Assembly: GCA_964412375.1 (NCBI GenBank)
Contig: CAYPOD010000017.1
Span: 4,650-68,649, forward strand
DNA: 64,000 bases
Source: CADEDV01 sp964412375
GTDB lineage: Bacteria; Bacteroidota; Bacteroidia; Chitinophagales; Chitinophagaceae
Direction of reading: 5' to 3'
Shown: positions 40,506-47,982 of the stretch, piece by piece
Layout of the letters: the number at the start of each line of letters is the position of its first letter
Numbering within the stretch: the first letter of the stretch is position 1
The notes under the pieces: model-generated
Database searches by the model: none
What the model saw: the letters and a program-made list of their open reading frames with translations, nothing else
What the model was told of the DNA's origin: nothing
Made by a program: the position numbers and the translations under genes

Positions 40506-41417
40506 TTAGATTCTGCTTCGTGATATTAGTGGCGTTCCTATTCTTTTGAAAAGTATGAACAACCCAACCAGTAGCGGCAGGGCAAAGACACCCCACCAGT
40601 TGGAATTAGCCTGATTGATGGCTTCTTCCATCGTTTTTCCCTGCCGGATGAAATAGTAAAGTACTGTTATGGCCAGTGCATTATTTACAAAGTGTGCCAG
40701 TATGCTCAGCCATAACTTTCCCGAATATTGGAAGATCAGCCCCAGCACCAATCCCAGGAAAAACCTTGAGAGAAACCCATAATAAGAAAAATGGGCGGCA
40801 CTGAAGATGAGGCTTACCACCACTACGGAAAACCAATAATTCTTTGTGGAACGGGTCAGGAAGTTCTGAAGACCCCCGCGGAACAACGCTTCTTCACACA
40901 AGGCCGGCAGAAAGGCCATCACCAGCAATGCAATGATATAATCTGTATTGTTTTTCAAACTGATAATAGCGGCCACCTGCTTGTTATAGTTGTCTTCCAT
41001 TTCATCAAACTTCAGTTTCCATTCATTTGGTATTGGAATAAGTTCGTTGAAATAAGCAAGTGATGTGGAAACAACCAACCCCACAAGTATGATGATTATG
41101 GTTAAAGCTGTTTCGCCGGTTTTTACCTGACCGGAGAAACCCAACAGGTTCCAAGGCCTCCGATTCAGCAGCCAGGCAGTGAAAACAGCCGGCAACAGGT
41201 AACTTAAAATGGCAGTGATGGACTGGATAACTTTAAAAGCATTTGCAAATTCCGGGTTGGTCATACCATCCGCAAAAGCTTCAAAAGGCTGACCGGTCAT
41301 AGCTGTCCACACCGGCACACTGATGGCCGAAGCCAACACTAAACCTGCAACAGCAAAAGCGATCAGCATAAAAAAACCGGCAGTGTAGGAAATACCCTTA
41401 GAGTGGCTGTCGTACAT
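40506..41417 (-). CDS. CPBP family intramembrane metalloprotease
   Basis: This 303-residue protein has about eight hydrophobic helices. The conserved motifs are LCEEALFRGGLQNFL (Glu-Glu and Arg), FSAAHFSYYGFLSRF (first His) and LAHFVNNALAITVL (second His), as in CAAX-processing and bacteriocin-immunity proteases (Abi/CPBP). It probably cleaves membrane-anchored peptides or acts in envelope maintenance. It begins the CPBP-cdsA-psd group. Confidence 0.9.
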   Translation of the reverse strand: MYDSHSKGISYTAGFFMLIAFAVAGLVLASAISVPVWTAMTGQPFEAFADGMTNPEFANAFKVIQSITAILSYLLPAVFTAWLLNRRPWNLLGFSGQVKTGETALTIIIILVGLVVSTSLAYFNELIPIPNEWKLKFDEMEDNYNKQVAAIISLKNNTDYIIALLVMAFLPALCEEALFRGGLQNFLTRSTKNYWFSVVVVSLIFSAAHFSYYGFLSRFFLGLVLGLIFQYSGKLWLSILAHFVNNALAITVLYYFIRQGKTMEEAINQANSNWWGVFALPLLVGLFILFKRIGTPLISRSRI

Positions 41418-41524
41418 AGATTTCAGCGATTAACATGTAAATTTGCAGATTTACCTGCTGTTTTGTTTGGCAGGCTTCCGCCGGGAGGCGCACAAGCAAA
41501 TGTAATCATTGATAACAGAACATT

Positions 41525-42565
41525 TTGGTCAAAATAGGAAACATATCACTTCCGGATTTTCCATTGCTGCTGGCCCCGATGGAGGATGTCAGCGATCCGC
41601 CGTTTCGTGCCGTTTGCAAAGACAATGGCGCTGACCTGATGTACACTGAATTCATTTCTTCCGAAGGATTGATACGGGATGCCATCAAAAGCAAAAAGAA
41701 ACTCGACATCTTCGATTATGAACGACCTGTCGGCATCCAGATATTCGGCGGCGATGAAGAGAGTTTATCATTGGCTGCAAAAATTGTGGAAGTCACCAAC
41801 CCCGACCTGCTTGACATCAACTTCGGCTGCCCGGTGAAGAAAGTAGCAATGAAAGGCGCCGGCGCCGGTGTGCTGAAAGATATAGACCTGATGGTACGGT
41901 TGACTTCTGCTGTTGTGAAAGCCACATCACTGCCGGTGACGGTGAAAACAAGATTGGGCTGGGATGATAATACAAAGAATATTGAAGAAGTGGCCGAACG
42001 GCTACAGGATGCGGGCATCAAAGCCCTGGCGATCCATGGAAGAACAAGAACACAGATGTATAAAGGCGAAGCCGACTGGACGCTGATCGGTAAAGTGAAG
42101 AATAATCCCCGCATCCATATTCCCATCTTTGGTAATGGCGATATAGATTCACCTGAAAAAGCACTGGAGTATAAAAACCGCTACGGCGTGGATGGTATCA
42201 TGATCGGCCGGGCTGCTATTGGTTATCCGTGGATATTTAACGAGATCAAACATTTTGTAAAAACAGGTGAGCACCTGCCTGCTCCAACGATTGAAGACAG
42301 GGTGGCTGTTTGCCGCAAGCATTTAAAAAAATCGGTGGAATGGAAAAACCCGGTGGTGGGCATCAATGAAATGAGAAGACATTATGCCAATTACCTGAAA
42401 GGATTGCCCAACATCAAAGAGTTTCGGAATAAATTAGTGACACTGAAAACAGAAGAAGAGATCAATGCGGTGTTGGATGAGATTGTAATGACCTACAGCG
42501 GCTTTGAATTTGAAAAGACCGCTATAGAACTGGTCAATTATCATGAAAAATGTCCTGTTGATTAA
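41525..42565 (+). CDS. tRNA-dihydrouridine synthase (DusB-type)
   Basis: This 346-residue FMN enzyme reduces uridines in tRNA D-loops. Motifs are LLLAPMEDVSDPPFRAVC, DLLDINFGCPVKKVAMKGAG (catalytic Cys), LPVTVKTRLGWD and the GDIDSPEKALE/GIMIGRAAIGYPW FMN-phosphate site. The start is TTG 41525: an in-frame TAA at 41513-41515 blocks anything longer and no ATG is near. A perfect -7-type TAAATTTG lies at 41438-41445, upstream in the divergent region. Confidence 0.92.
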   Translation: MVKIGNISLPDFPLLLAPMEDVSDPPFRAVCKDNGADLMYTEFISSEGLIRDAIKSKKKLDIFDYERPVGIQIFGGDEESLSLAAKIVEVTNPDLLDINFGCPVKKVAMKGAGAGVLKDIDLMVRLTSAVVKATSLPVTVKTRLGWDDNTKNIEEVAERLQDAGIKALAIHGRTRTQMYKGEADWTLIGKVKNNPRIHIPIFGNGDIDSPEKALEYKNRYGVDGIMIGRAAIGYPWIFNEIKHFVKTGEHLPAPTIEDRVAVCRKHLKKSVEWKNPVVGINEMRRHYANYLKGLPNIKEFRNKLVTLKTEEEINAVLDEIVMTYSGFEFEKTAIELVNYHEKCPVD

Positions 42566-42568
42566 AAA

Positions 42569-42678
42569 GGTTGTTTCAAAAGACTTATAAAAAATATTTT
42601 GCCACGTAGACTTGAAGGCACAAAGAATTTATAACCGCCTTTTGTGACTTTGTTGCGCAAAAACCTTTTTAGACAGCC
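42569..42678. mobile_element. 110-bp MITE-like element with imperfect terminal inverted repeats
   Basis: The left end GGTTGTTTCAAAAG (42569-42582) and the complement of the right end GGCTGTCTAAAAAG (42665-42678) agree at 11 of 14 positions. The interior holds further near-inverted sequence (GGCACAAAG facing CTTTGTTGC). No ORF exists and no target-site duplication was recognised. The right-end 15-mer GAGGCTGTCTAAAAA occurs again in the terminator at 12845-12859. It lies just upstream of the probable -33 box of the SMR gene. Confidence 0.45.
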
Positions 42679-42682
42679 TCAT

Positions 42683-42713
42683 TTGTATTCTTTTGATTAA
42701 CTCTATAACTTTC
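42683..42713 (+). promoter_or_regulatory. Probable promoter of the SMR exporter gene
   Basis: TTG at 42683-42685 is followed after 20 bp by TAACTTTC at 42706-42713, which fits the Bacteroidota -33/-7 layout with one mismatch. The ATG is 31 bp downstream. The small hairpin GGGTT/AACCC at 42717-42729 lies in the leader. Confidence 0.5.
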
Positions 42714-42743
42714 GATGGGTTGAAAACCCTGGGTATTTGAGAT

Positions 42744-43070
42744 ATGAACTGGTTACTCTTAATTATTGCCGGTTTATTTGAAGTAGGCTTTGCTTCCTGT
42801 CTTGGAAAAGCAAAAGAAACCTCCGGTAGTGCATCTGCCTGGTGGATGGCCGGGTTCTTTGTTTGCCTGGCCATTAGTATGTTTTTATTGTATAAAGCAG
42901 CACAAACATTACCTATCGGCACAGCCTATGCCGTGTGGACGGGCATAGGAGCTGTAGGAACTGTATTGATGGGAATCTTCTTTTTTAAAGAACCGGCTGA
43001 TTTCTGGCGGTTGTTTTTCATCACCACCCTTATTGCTTCTATTGTTGGGTTGAAGATCGTTTCGCATTAA
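42744..43070 (+). CDS. Small multidrug resistance (SMR) family exporter, SugE/Gdx-type
   Basis: This 108-residue inner-membrane protein has four helices: WLLLIIAGLFEVGFASCLG (with the essential Glu in the first helix), AWWMAGFFVCLAISMFLLYK, AYAVWTGIGAVGTVLMGIFF and FFITTLIASIVGLKIVS. The pattern of the first helix and LPIGTAYAVWTGIGAVGT suggests the Gdx/SugE branch, whose members export guanidinium. No guanidine riboswitch pattern was seen upstream. It sits beside the MITE-like element. Confidence 0.9.
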   Translation: MNWLLLIIAGLFEVGFASCLGKAKETSGSASAWWMAGFFVCLAISMFLLYKAAQTLPIGTAYAVWTGIGAVGTVLMGIFFFKEPADFWRLFFITTLIASIVGLKIVSH

Positions 43071-43107
43071 TGGATGGTAAGCAAATGCGAAATGCCATTG
43101 CGGAATA

Positions 43108-43623
43108 TTATTTATTTTTTACAAACTCCCGGAGCCCTTTGATATAAGTTTTACCCCTCGACTCAGCAAAATAATCGGCGGCGAGAGCAATTACCGCCAT
43201 AACAGCCAGTGCAAGACCCAGTCCCCTCCAGAAATCCTTTGTGAAATCTCGAATGAAATAAATATACAACGCTGCGCCAGCTACAAACAGGAAGATCTCC
43301 ACCCACCGGATCAGCACAAAACTCTTCATCACTTTCTCCATTCTTGGCAATTCTTTTTCCTTCAGTTCACCGGGGTTCATGTCATAGGCATACACATTGC
43401 GGATGCGGTCATCATCGCTTCTTTTGTAAACAGTGTAGCCGACAAGGCCCAGGATGATCCCGACCAGTAGTAAGGGAATAGCAGCACCTTTATAGAAATT
43501 TGCTTTCAACAAGAAGAAAAAGATGAGTGCAGTAAAAACAGCAGCTATGCCGATGCCGAGAAAAAGCAGGCTTTCCTGTTTTTCGCCGGTAAAATATTTT
43601 TCGATGTCAGCTTTGGTAAACAT
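43108..43623 (-). CDS. Hypothetical four-helix membrane protein
   Basis: The protein has 171 residues. Four hydrophobic segments are seen: SLLFLGIGIAAVFTALIFFF, AIPLLLVGIILGLVGYTVY, FVLIRWVEIFLFVAGAALYI and FWRGLGLALAVMAVIALAAD, with a charged cytosolic loop KRSDDDRIRNVYAYDMNPGE between the second and third. No family is recognised. It lies 5 bp downstream of the gpx gene on the same strand, suggesting a shared transcript. Confidence 0.75.
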   Translation of the reverse strand: MFTKADIEKYFTGEKQESLLFLGIGIAAVFTALIFFFLLKANFYKGAAIPLLLVGIILGLVGYTVYKRSDDDRIRNVYAYDMNPGELKEKELPRMEKVMKSFVLIRWVEIFLFVAGAALYIYFIRDFTKDFWRGLGLALAVMAVIALAADYFAESRGKTYIKGLREFVKNK

Positions 43624-43628
43624 ATCTG

Positions 43629-44324
43629 TTAATGGTTGTTAATGGCTTCGGTGATGTCTTTGCCAAGGGGTTGCACGGAAGGACCAAAGTAATGAAGCAA
43701 CACCCCTTCTTCACTTACAAGATACTTCGAAAAATTCCAGGACGGGGGCTCATTGTTCCATCCGTTTTGCATGGGATCGGTCAGCCATTTGTACACAGGA
43801 TTTTGTTCAGCATCTTTTATCACAACAGATTTTTTAATCAACGGGAACGTGACCCCAAAATTCACTTTGCAAAATTCAGCGATCTGATCATCAGTTCCTT
43901 TCTCCTGTTCTTTAAAATCATTGGCAGGAAAACCGATCACCTCCAGTTTGTCTTTATATTGTTCAGATAGTTTTTGCAGGTCATTATACTGGTTGGTATA
44001 GCCACATTCACTCGCTGTGTTCACCAGCAGCACTTTTTTCCCTTTCAGACTTGAAAAATCCAATTCACTACCGTTATTCAATGTTGCCCTTAATGAGTAA
44101 AAAGAGACAGGCGGCGTTGTTTTATCGTTGGAAAGTTGCTGACTGTTTTTACCGGTTAGTTTGGTGAACCACATCCATACAGGATAAACCGTTTTCAATA
44201 CTTTTTGGCGATAGTTCATATTCTTTGAATTTCGGTTGGCGATCTCTACCCACACGGCAAACGCAGCCAGGATAACCAAAAGAACAATTATAAAGCGTTT
44301 TAGTTTTTTCACCGGATCACCCAT
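43629..44324 (-). CDS. Glutathione peroxidase family protein, membrane-anchored
   Basis: This 231-residue thioredoxin-fold peroxidase removes hydroperoxides. An N-terminal helix (FIIVLLVILAAFAVWVEI) anchors it. The catalytic motif is LLVNTASECGYTNQY (Cys rather than Sec), followed by EVIGFPANDFKEQEKGTDDQ with the conserved Gln pattern and the Trp in PSWNFSKYLVSEEG. It probably uses thioredoxin. Its first 16 bp overlap the end of the aldehyde dehydrogenase gene. Confidence 0.92.
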   Translation of the reverse strand: MGDPVKKLKRFIIVLLVILAAFAVWVEIANRNSKNMNYRQKVLKTVYPVWMWFTKLTGKNSQQLSNDKTTPPVSFYSLRATLNNGSELDFSSLKGKKVLLVNTASECGYTNQYNDLQKLSEQYKDKLEVIGFPANDFKEQEKGTDDQIAEFCKVNFGVTFPLIKKSVVIKDAEQNPVYKWLTDPMQNGWNNEPPSWNFSKYLVSEEGVLLHYFGPSVQPLGKDITEAINNH

Positions 44325-45682
44325 TTATACAGTTTAAGTCTTCCTTTGAAAGGCGGGTATTTGATAGCCGGGTCAAACCAGGTTGGTGTTTTCATCACTG
44401 CCCTGTGATGGCTAAAGGTATCAAAGGAATATTTACCATGATAAAGACCTGTTCCGCTGAAACCCCTGCCGCCAAATGGTAAATGATGGTTGGTGAGGTG
44501 CCAGCTTGCATTGTTCACACAACTGCCGCCGGCCGGTACACTGTTCAGCCATTCTTTTTCCTTTTTGCTGCTTGATGTGAATACATAGAAAGCCAGCGGG
44601 TTGGGATGCCGCCGGATGATCTGCAGGGCTTCTTCCTTTTCGGCAAAGGAAAGAACAGGAAGAACAGGACCAAAGATTTCTTCATTCATCACTGGAGCAT
44701 GCAATGACACATCGGTGAGAATTGTCGGTTCAATGTACAGTTTGCCTCTATCTGTTCTCCCCCCGCCGATTATTTTCCCATCATTTAAGTAACGGCAGAT
44801 GCGGTCAAACTGTTTTTCATTAATGATCCTGCAATAGCCGTAATCTTCCTCCGGTTTATCGCTGAAAAATTTTGTGATGGCTGTTTTTATTTGTTCAACC
44901 AGTTCTCCTTTTTTGGATTCATGCACCAGCACATAATCCGGGGCCACACACATTTGTCCTGCATTGGTAAATTTGGTTACAGCAATGCGTTTTGCTGCTA
45001 CCTGGATATGGGCATCCGCTTCCACCACACAAGGACTTTTACCTCCCAGTTCAAGTGTAACGGGCACCAATCGTTCTGCCGCCATTTTATAAATGATCTT
45101 TCCCACAGCTGTGCTGCCGGTGTAAAACACATGATCAAAAGTAAAGTGTTGCATCATAGCAGGTATCACTGAGGCGCCATCACCTTCCGCATACAGGATG
45201 TATTCTTCAGGAAAAACGGAAACAATTATTTTTTTAATCGTTGCAGCTGTAGCGGGAGCAAATTCACTTGGTTTCAAAACTACACAATTGCCGGCTGCAA
45301 TGGCGCCAACCAGCGGGTTGATGAGCAATTGAAAAGGATAGTTCCAGGGGCCGATGATTAAGACAACACCCAACGGCTCTTTCATCACTTTGCTCGTGGA
45401 TGGCAGGTTGAGAAGATTAGTACCCACAGCCTCTGGTTCCATCAGGCGGTTAAGATTCTTTAGCATGGCATTGATCTCCGCCACCACCATTCCCAGTTCT
45501 GTCACCCAGCTTTCTTCCGGGCTTTTTTTAAGATCAGCCTGAAGGGCATCATATAATTCTCTTTCATGAGTAAGAATGGCCTGTTTCAGTTTTTTCAACT
45601 GCTCCCTGCGAAAAGTATAAGATTTTGTGATTCCGCTGTCAAAATAACGGCGCAGCGCTTCCAGCTTACTGATCCCGGTCAT
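44309..45682 (-). CDS. Aldehyde dehydrogenase family protein (fatty aldehyde type)
   Basis: This 457-residue NAD(P)-dependent enzyme has the block VVLIIGPWNYPFQLLINPLV, the general-base Glu in LVPVTLELGGKSP, the nucleophile Cys in FTNAGQMCVAPDYVL and NEEIFGPVLPVLSF. The short C-terminal end with SFDTFSHHRAVM is typical of the class 3 branch, which oxidises medium- and long-chain aldehydes, so detoxification of lipid aldehydes next to a glutathione peroxidase is plausible. The end overlaps the gpx start by 16 bp. Divergent from tadA with 42 bp between. Confidence 0.92.
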   Translation of the reverse strand: MTGISKLEALRRYFDSGITKSYTFRREQLKKLKQAILTHERELYDALQADLKKSPEESWVTELGMVVAEINAMLKNLNRLMEPEAVGTNLLNLPSTSKVMKEPLGVVLIIGPWNYPFQLLINPLVGAIAAGNCVVLKPSEFAPATAATIKKIIVSVFPEEYILYAEGDGASVIPAMMQHFTFDHVFYTGSTAVGKIIYKMAAERLVPVTLELGGKSPCVVEADAHIQVAAKRIAVTKFTNAGQMCVAPDYVLVHESKKGELVEQIKTAITKFFSDKPEEDYGYCRIINEKQFDRICRYLNDGKIIGGGRTDRGKLYIEPTILTDVSLHAPVMNEEIFGPVLPVLSFAEKEEALQIIRRHPNPLAFYVFTSSSKKEKEWLNSVPAGGSCVNNASWHLTNHHLPFGGRGFSGTGLYHGKYSFDTFSHHRAVMKTPTWFDPAIKYPPFKGRLKLYKWVIR

Positions 45683-45724
45683 TTACCTGTAATTTTATAG
45701 TAAGTTAGATAAAACTCTTTTCAG

Positions 45725-46162
45725 ATGACCGATGAATATTTCATGATGCAGGCCCTAAAAGAAGCCCGGAAAGCTTTTGAAGATGATGAAATTCCAATTG
45801 GAGCAGTTGTGGTGATGCATGAAAAAGTGATTGCAAGAGGACATAACATGACCGAACGGCTCAACGATCCTACGGCTCATGCAGAAATGATCGTATTAAC
45901 ATCTGCGTTTAACGTATTGGGCAGTAAATATTTGCCAGACGCCACTTTATATGTAACAGTGGAACCCTGCCTCATGTGTGCCGGGGCATTGTATTGGAGC
46001 AAGATCGGCCGGATTGTATGGGGCGCAGACGATGAAAAGAATGGACACAAACATATCACCGGCCCTAATTGGCCTTTTCATCCCAAAACGCAGATCATTC
46101 ATGGTGTATTGAAGGATGATTGTGCTGTATTGATGAAAGATTTTTTTAAAAATAAACGGTAG
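45725..46162 (+). CDS. tadA: Nucleoside deaminase (tRNA adenosine deaminase TadA-like)
   Basis: This 145-residue zinc deaminase has the CDA-type motifs PTAHAEMIVL (His and Glu) and VEPCLMCAGAL (PCxxC), with an IPIGAVVV start block. It most likely converts adenosine to inosine at the anticodon wobble position of tRNA-Arg; a guanine deaminase cannot be excluded. The following gene starts 3 bp after the stop. Confidence 0.88.
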   Translation: MTDEYFMMQALKEARKAFEDDEIPIGAVVVMHEKVIARGHNMTERLNDPTAHAEMIVLTSAFNVLGSKYLPDATLYVTVEPCLMCAGALYWSKIGRIVWGADDEKNGHKHITGPNWPFHPKTQIIHGVLKDDCAVLMKDFFKNKR

Positions 46163-46165
46163 GCC

Positions 46166-46480
46166 ATGGCCAAAGCTGTTAAATCTAAAAAAACAACCAC
46201 CACACATCCCCGCACCGGCAGCCAGTTCAATATTGATGCTTCGATCTATGAGTCATTCAAAGCCGCCATTCTGCAAAGCCTGAAAGGAAGCAACGGAAAA
46301 ACATTTACCGAACTCACGGATGATGTGGCGAGAATCATCAAAAAGAAAATGCCGGGTTTCACGAAATCCATTCCCTGGTACACTATTTCCATTCGGCTTG
46401 ACCTGGAAACAAGGGGAATAGTTGAAACATTTACCGAAAAGGGAAAGAAATTAAATCGCATAAAAATAGCCGCACAGTAA
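46166..46480 (+). CDS. Small hypothetical protein, DUF6958-like
   Basis: This 104-residue soluble protein has a basic N-terminal tail (KAVKSKKTTTTHPRTGSQ) and a compact core with AAILQSLKGSNGKTFTELTD, KSIPWYTISIRLDLETRGIV and KLNRIKIAAQ. The winged-helix-like pattern with WYTxxIRLDLETRG suggests DNA or protein binding. The DUF6958 assignment is from memory of its pattern and tentative. It is 3 bp from tadA and likely co-translated. The stop sits inside a terminator hairpin. Confidence 0.68.
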   Translation: MAKAVKSKKTTTTHPRTGSQFNIDASIYESFKAAILQSLKGSNGKTFTELTDDVARIIKKKMPGFTKSIPWYTISIRLDLETRGIVETFTEKGKKLNRIKIAAQ

Positions 46481-46498
46481 TACAACTGCACGGCTATT
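46465..46498. terminator. Hairpin overlapping the gene end, shared by convergent genes
   Basis: AATAGCCG (46465-46472) pairs with CGGCTATT (46491-46498), and inside it CAGT pairs with ACTG. It includes the stop codon of the 46166 gene and faces the end of the SusD gene (46526). A-rich sequence on the left gives a U-run for the minus strand. Confidence 0.65.
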
Positions 46499-46525
46499 GC
46501 TTATACTCCTGCTTTGCTGAAGTCG

Positions 46526-47938
46526 TTACGGAATGTCAAACCAAAGTTTATCCAATAAGCTGGCAACTGCCGGTGTGTTGGCGCTGTTGCGCTGCTGTTC
46601 GCTGCTTGGAAAATCTACCCGGCGGATGGGTTGATTCAATAAACTGTTTTGCGGCAATGTGAACCCGTTATAACCATAATCAAACCTGCGGGCATCAACC
46701 CAAGACTCGGGGTGCAGGAACATAATGATATATTTTTCTCTGAACACATCTGCCAGTGTCAGGTTGCCCTGCCCCACACCAATGGTAGCATGAGCCAGGT
46801 AAGCATCCCTGTCTATGGCAGCAACACCCACTTTGTTCATATGGGCAGTTATACCGGAAATATAGGCAGTATAAGCCCTTACGGGATTGCTGGCACGTAG
46901 CGCCGCTTCTGCTTCTATCATTTTCATTTCTTCGAACGTGGCTATAAACAAGGGTGCATTATCTGCACTGTAATAGTTATTGATGGTTAGGTAACATTCT
47001 TCCCTGTTGGTTCCCGTTCCGATACGGCCTCTTCCGTTTGGTGTGCCGCGATAATCGCCAAATCGTGTTGTGTCGGTATAGCGGCGGAGCCGTGGATCAA
47101 AAATACCGGTACGGGTTCCATCCATGGCCTTGACCAGGTTATCACTGATCCATCCATCCAACACCAATGCAGCATTGTTGCGGGCCACCGTAGCCCATGG
47201 GTTTCTAACTGCAAATGTGGCAATACGGGCATCCTGCACATTACTGGTGTAAGCACTGTCAATTGCACTGAGCACTGCGGCTGCACTATAAGAACCTTTT
47301 CTTGTGAGACGCTGCAACATTCTGGCCTTAATGGCATAGGCTGTCCGGATCCACCTGATCCTGTCGCCGCCGTGAATGAAATCCTGGGCTGTACCCAGTT
47401 TTATCACACTGTTAGTTTTTCTCAACTCTGTGATGCCTTCATCCAGCAATTGCAGGCAGGCATTATGAATACTTTCTTCCGTATCATATTTGGGAGCGAG
47501 GTTAAGACCGCTGAATGCTTCTGAATAAGGACCTGTTCCCCAGAAAGCAATCACCAGGCTCATGTTTATTGCTTTCAGCACTTTTGCCACACCAAGATGT
47601 TCGGAACTGCTTTGCTCAATAGCCAATTGCTCCAGGTCATACACATCGGCGAGATTATCATAAAGACTCCGCCAGGTGGCGCTGAGATCAACACGGTCAT
47701 ACACATCTGTTGGTGAAGCTGCATTGGGAGAAGCCAGGTATTGAACATAGTAGGATGATGTGTTCCCGGTTCTTTGTATATTCAAAGCAGTTTGCTGCGT
47801 TGTGCTTGCAAGCAAGCCATTGATGGGCGGTTTGGTAGGACGGTTAGGGTCCTCGTTGATATCAAGATATTTCTTACAGCCTCCTAACACAAGAAGAAGC
47901 AACATTGCAGGCAGGCTATTTATAATTGATCTTTTCAT
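46526..47938 (-). CDS. SusD/RagB-type outer-membrane lipoprotein
   Basis: This 470-residue surface lipoprotein binds a nutrient for its SusC partner. The lipobox is LVLGGCKKYLDINEDPN and the N-terminal block PTKPPINGLLASTTQQTALN resembles the SusD-like_2 branch. Helical TPR-like segments and a C-terminal AASLLDKLWFDIP end are visible. It is the last gene of the sigma-FecR-SusC-SusD unit, 44 bp after the SusC stop. No glycosidase, peptidase or lyase is adjacent, so the nutrient cannot be guessed. Confidence 0.93.
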   Translation of the reverse strand: MKRSIINSLPAMLLLLVLGGCKKYLDINEDPNRPTKPPINGLLASTTQQTALNIQRTGNTSSYYVQYLASPNAASPTDVYDRVDLSATWRSLYDNLADVYDLEQLAIEQSSSEHLGVAKVLKAINMSLVIAFWGTGPYSEAFSGLNLAPKYDTEESIHNACLQLLDEGITELRKTNSVIKLGTAQDFIHGGDRIRWIRTAYAIKARMLQRLTRKGSYSAAAVLSAIDSAYTSNVQDARIATFAVRNPWATVARNNAALVLDGWISDNLVKAMDGTRTGIFDPRLRRYTDTTRFGDYRGTPNGRGRIGTGTNREECYLTINNYYSADNAPLFIATFEEMKMIEAEAALRASNPVRAYTAYISGITAHMNKVGVAAIDRDAYLAHATIGVGQGNLTLADVFREKYIIMFLHPESWVDARRFDYGYNGFTLPQNSLLNQPIRRVDFPSSEQQRNSANTPAVASLLDKLWFDIP

Positions 47939-47982
47939 GATTTCAATTTTTAGTGTCTGAAAATATCCGGCATAAACACCGG

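Noticed and set aside
42683..42743. Guanidine riboswitch before the SMR gene
   Set aside because: The leader is about 60 nt and holds only one small hairpin; the conserved ykkC-type motifs are not visible.
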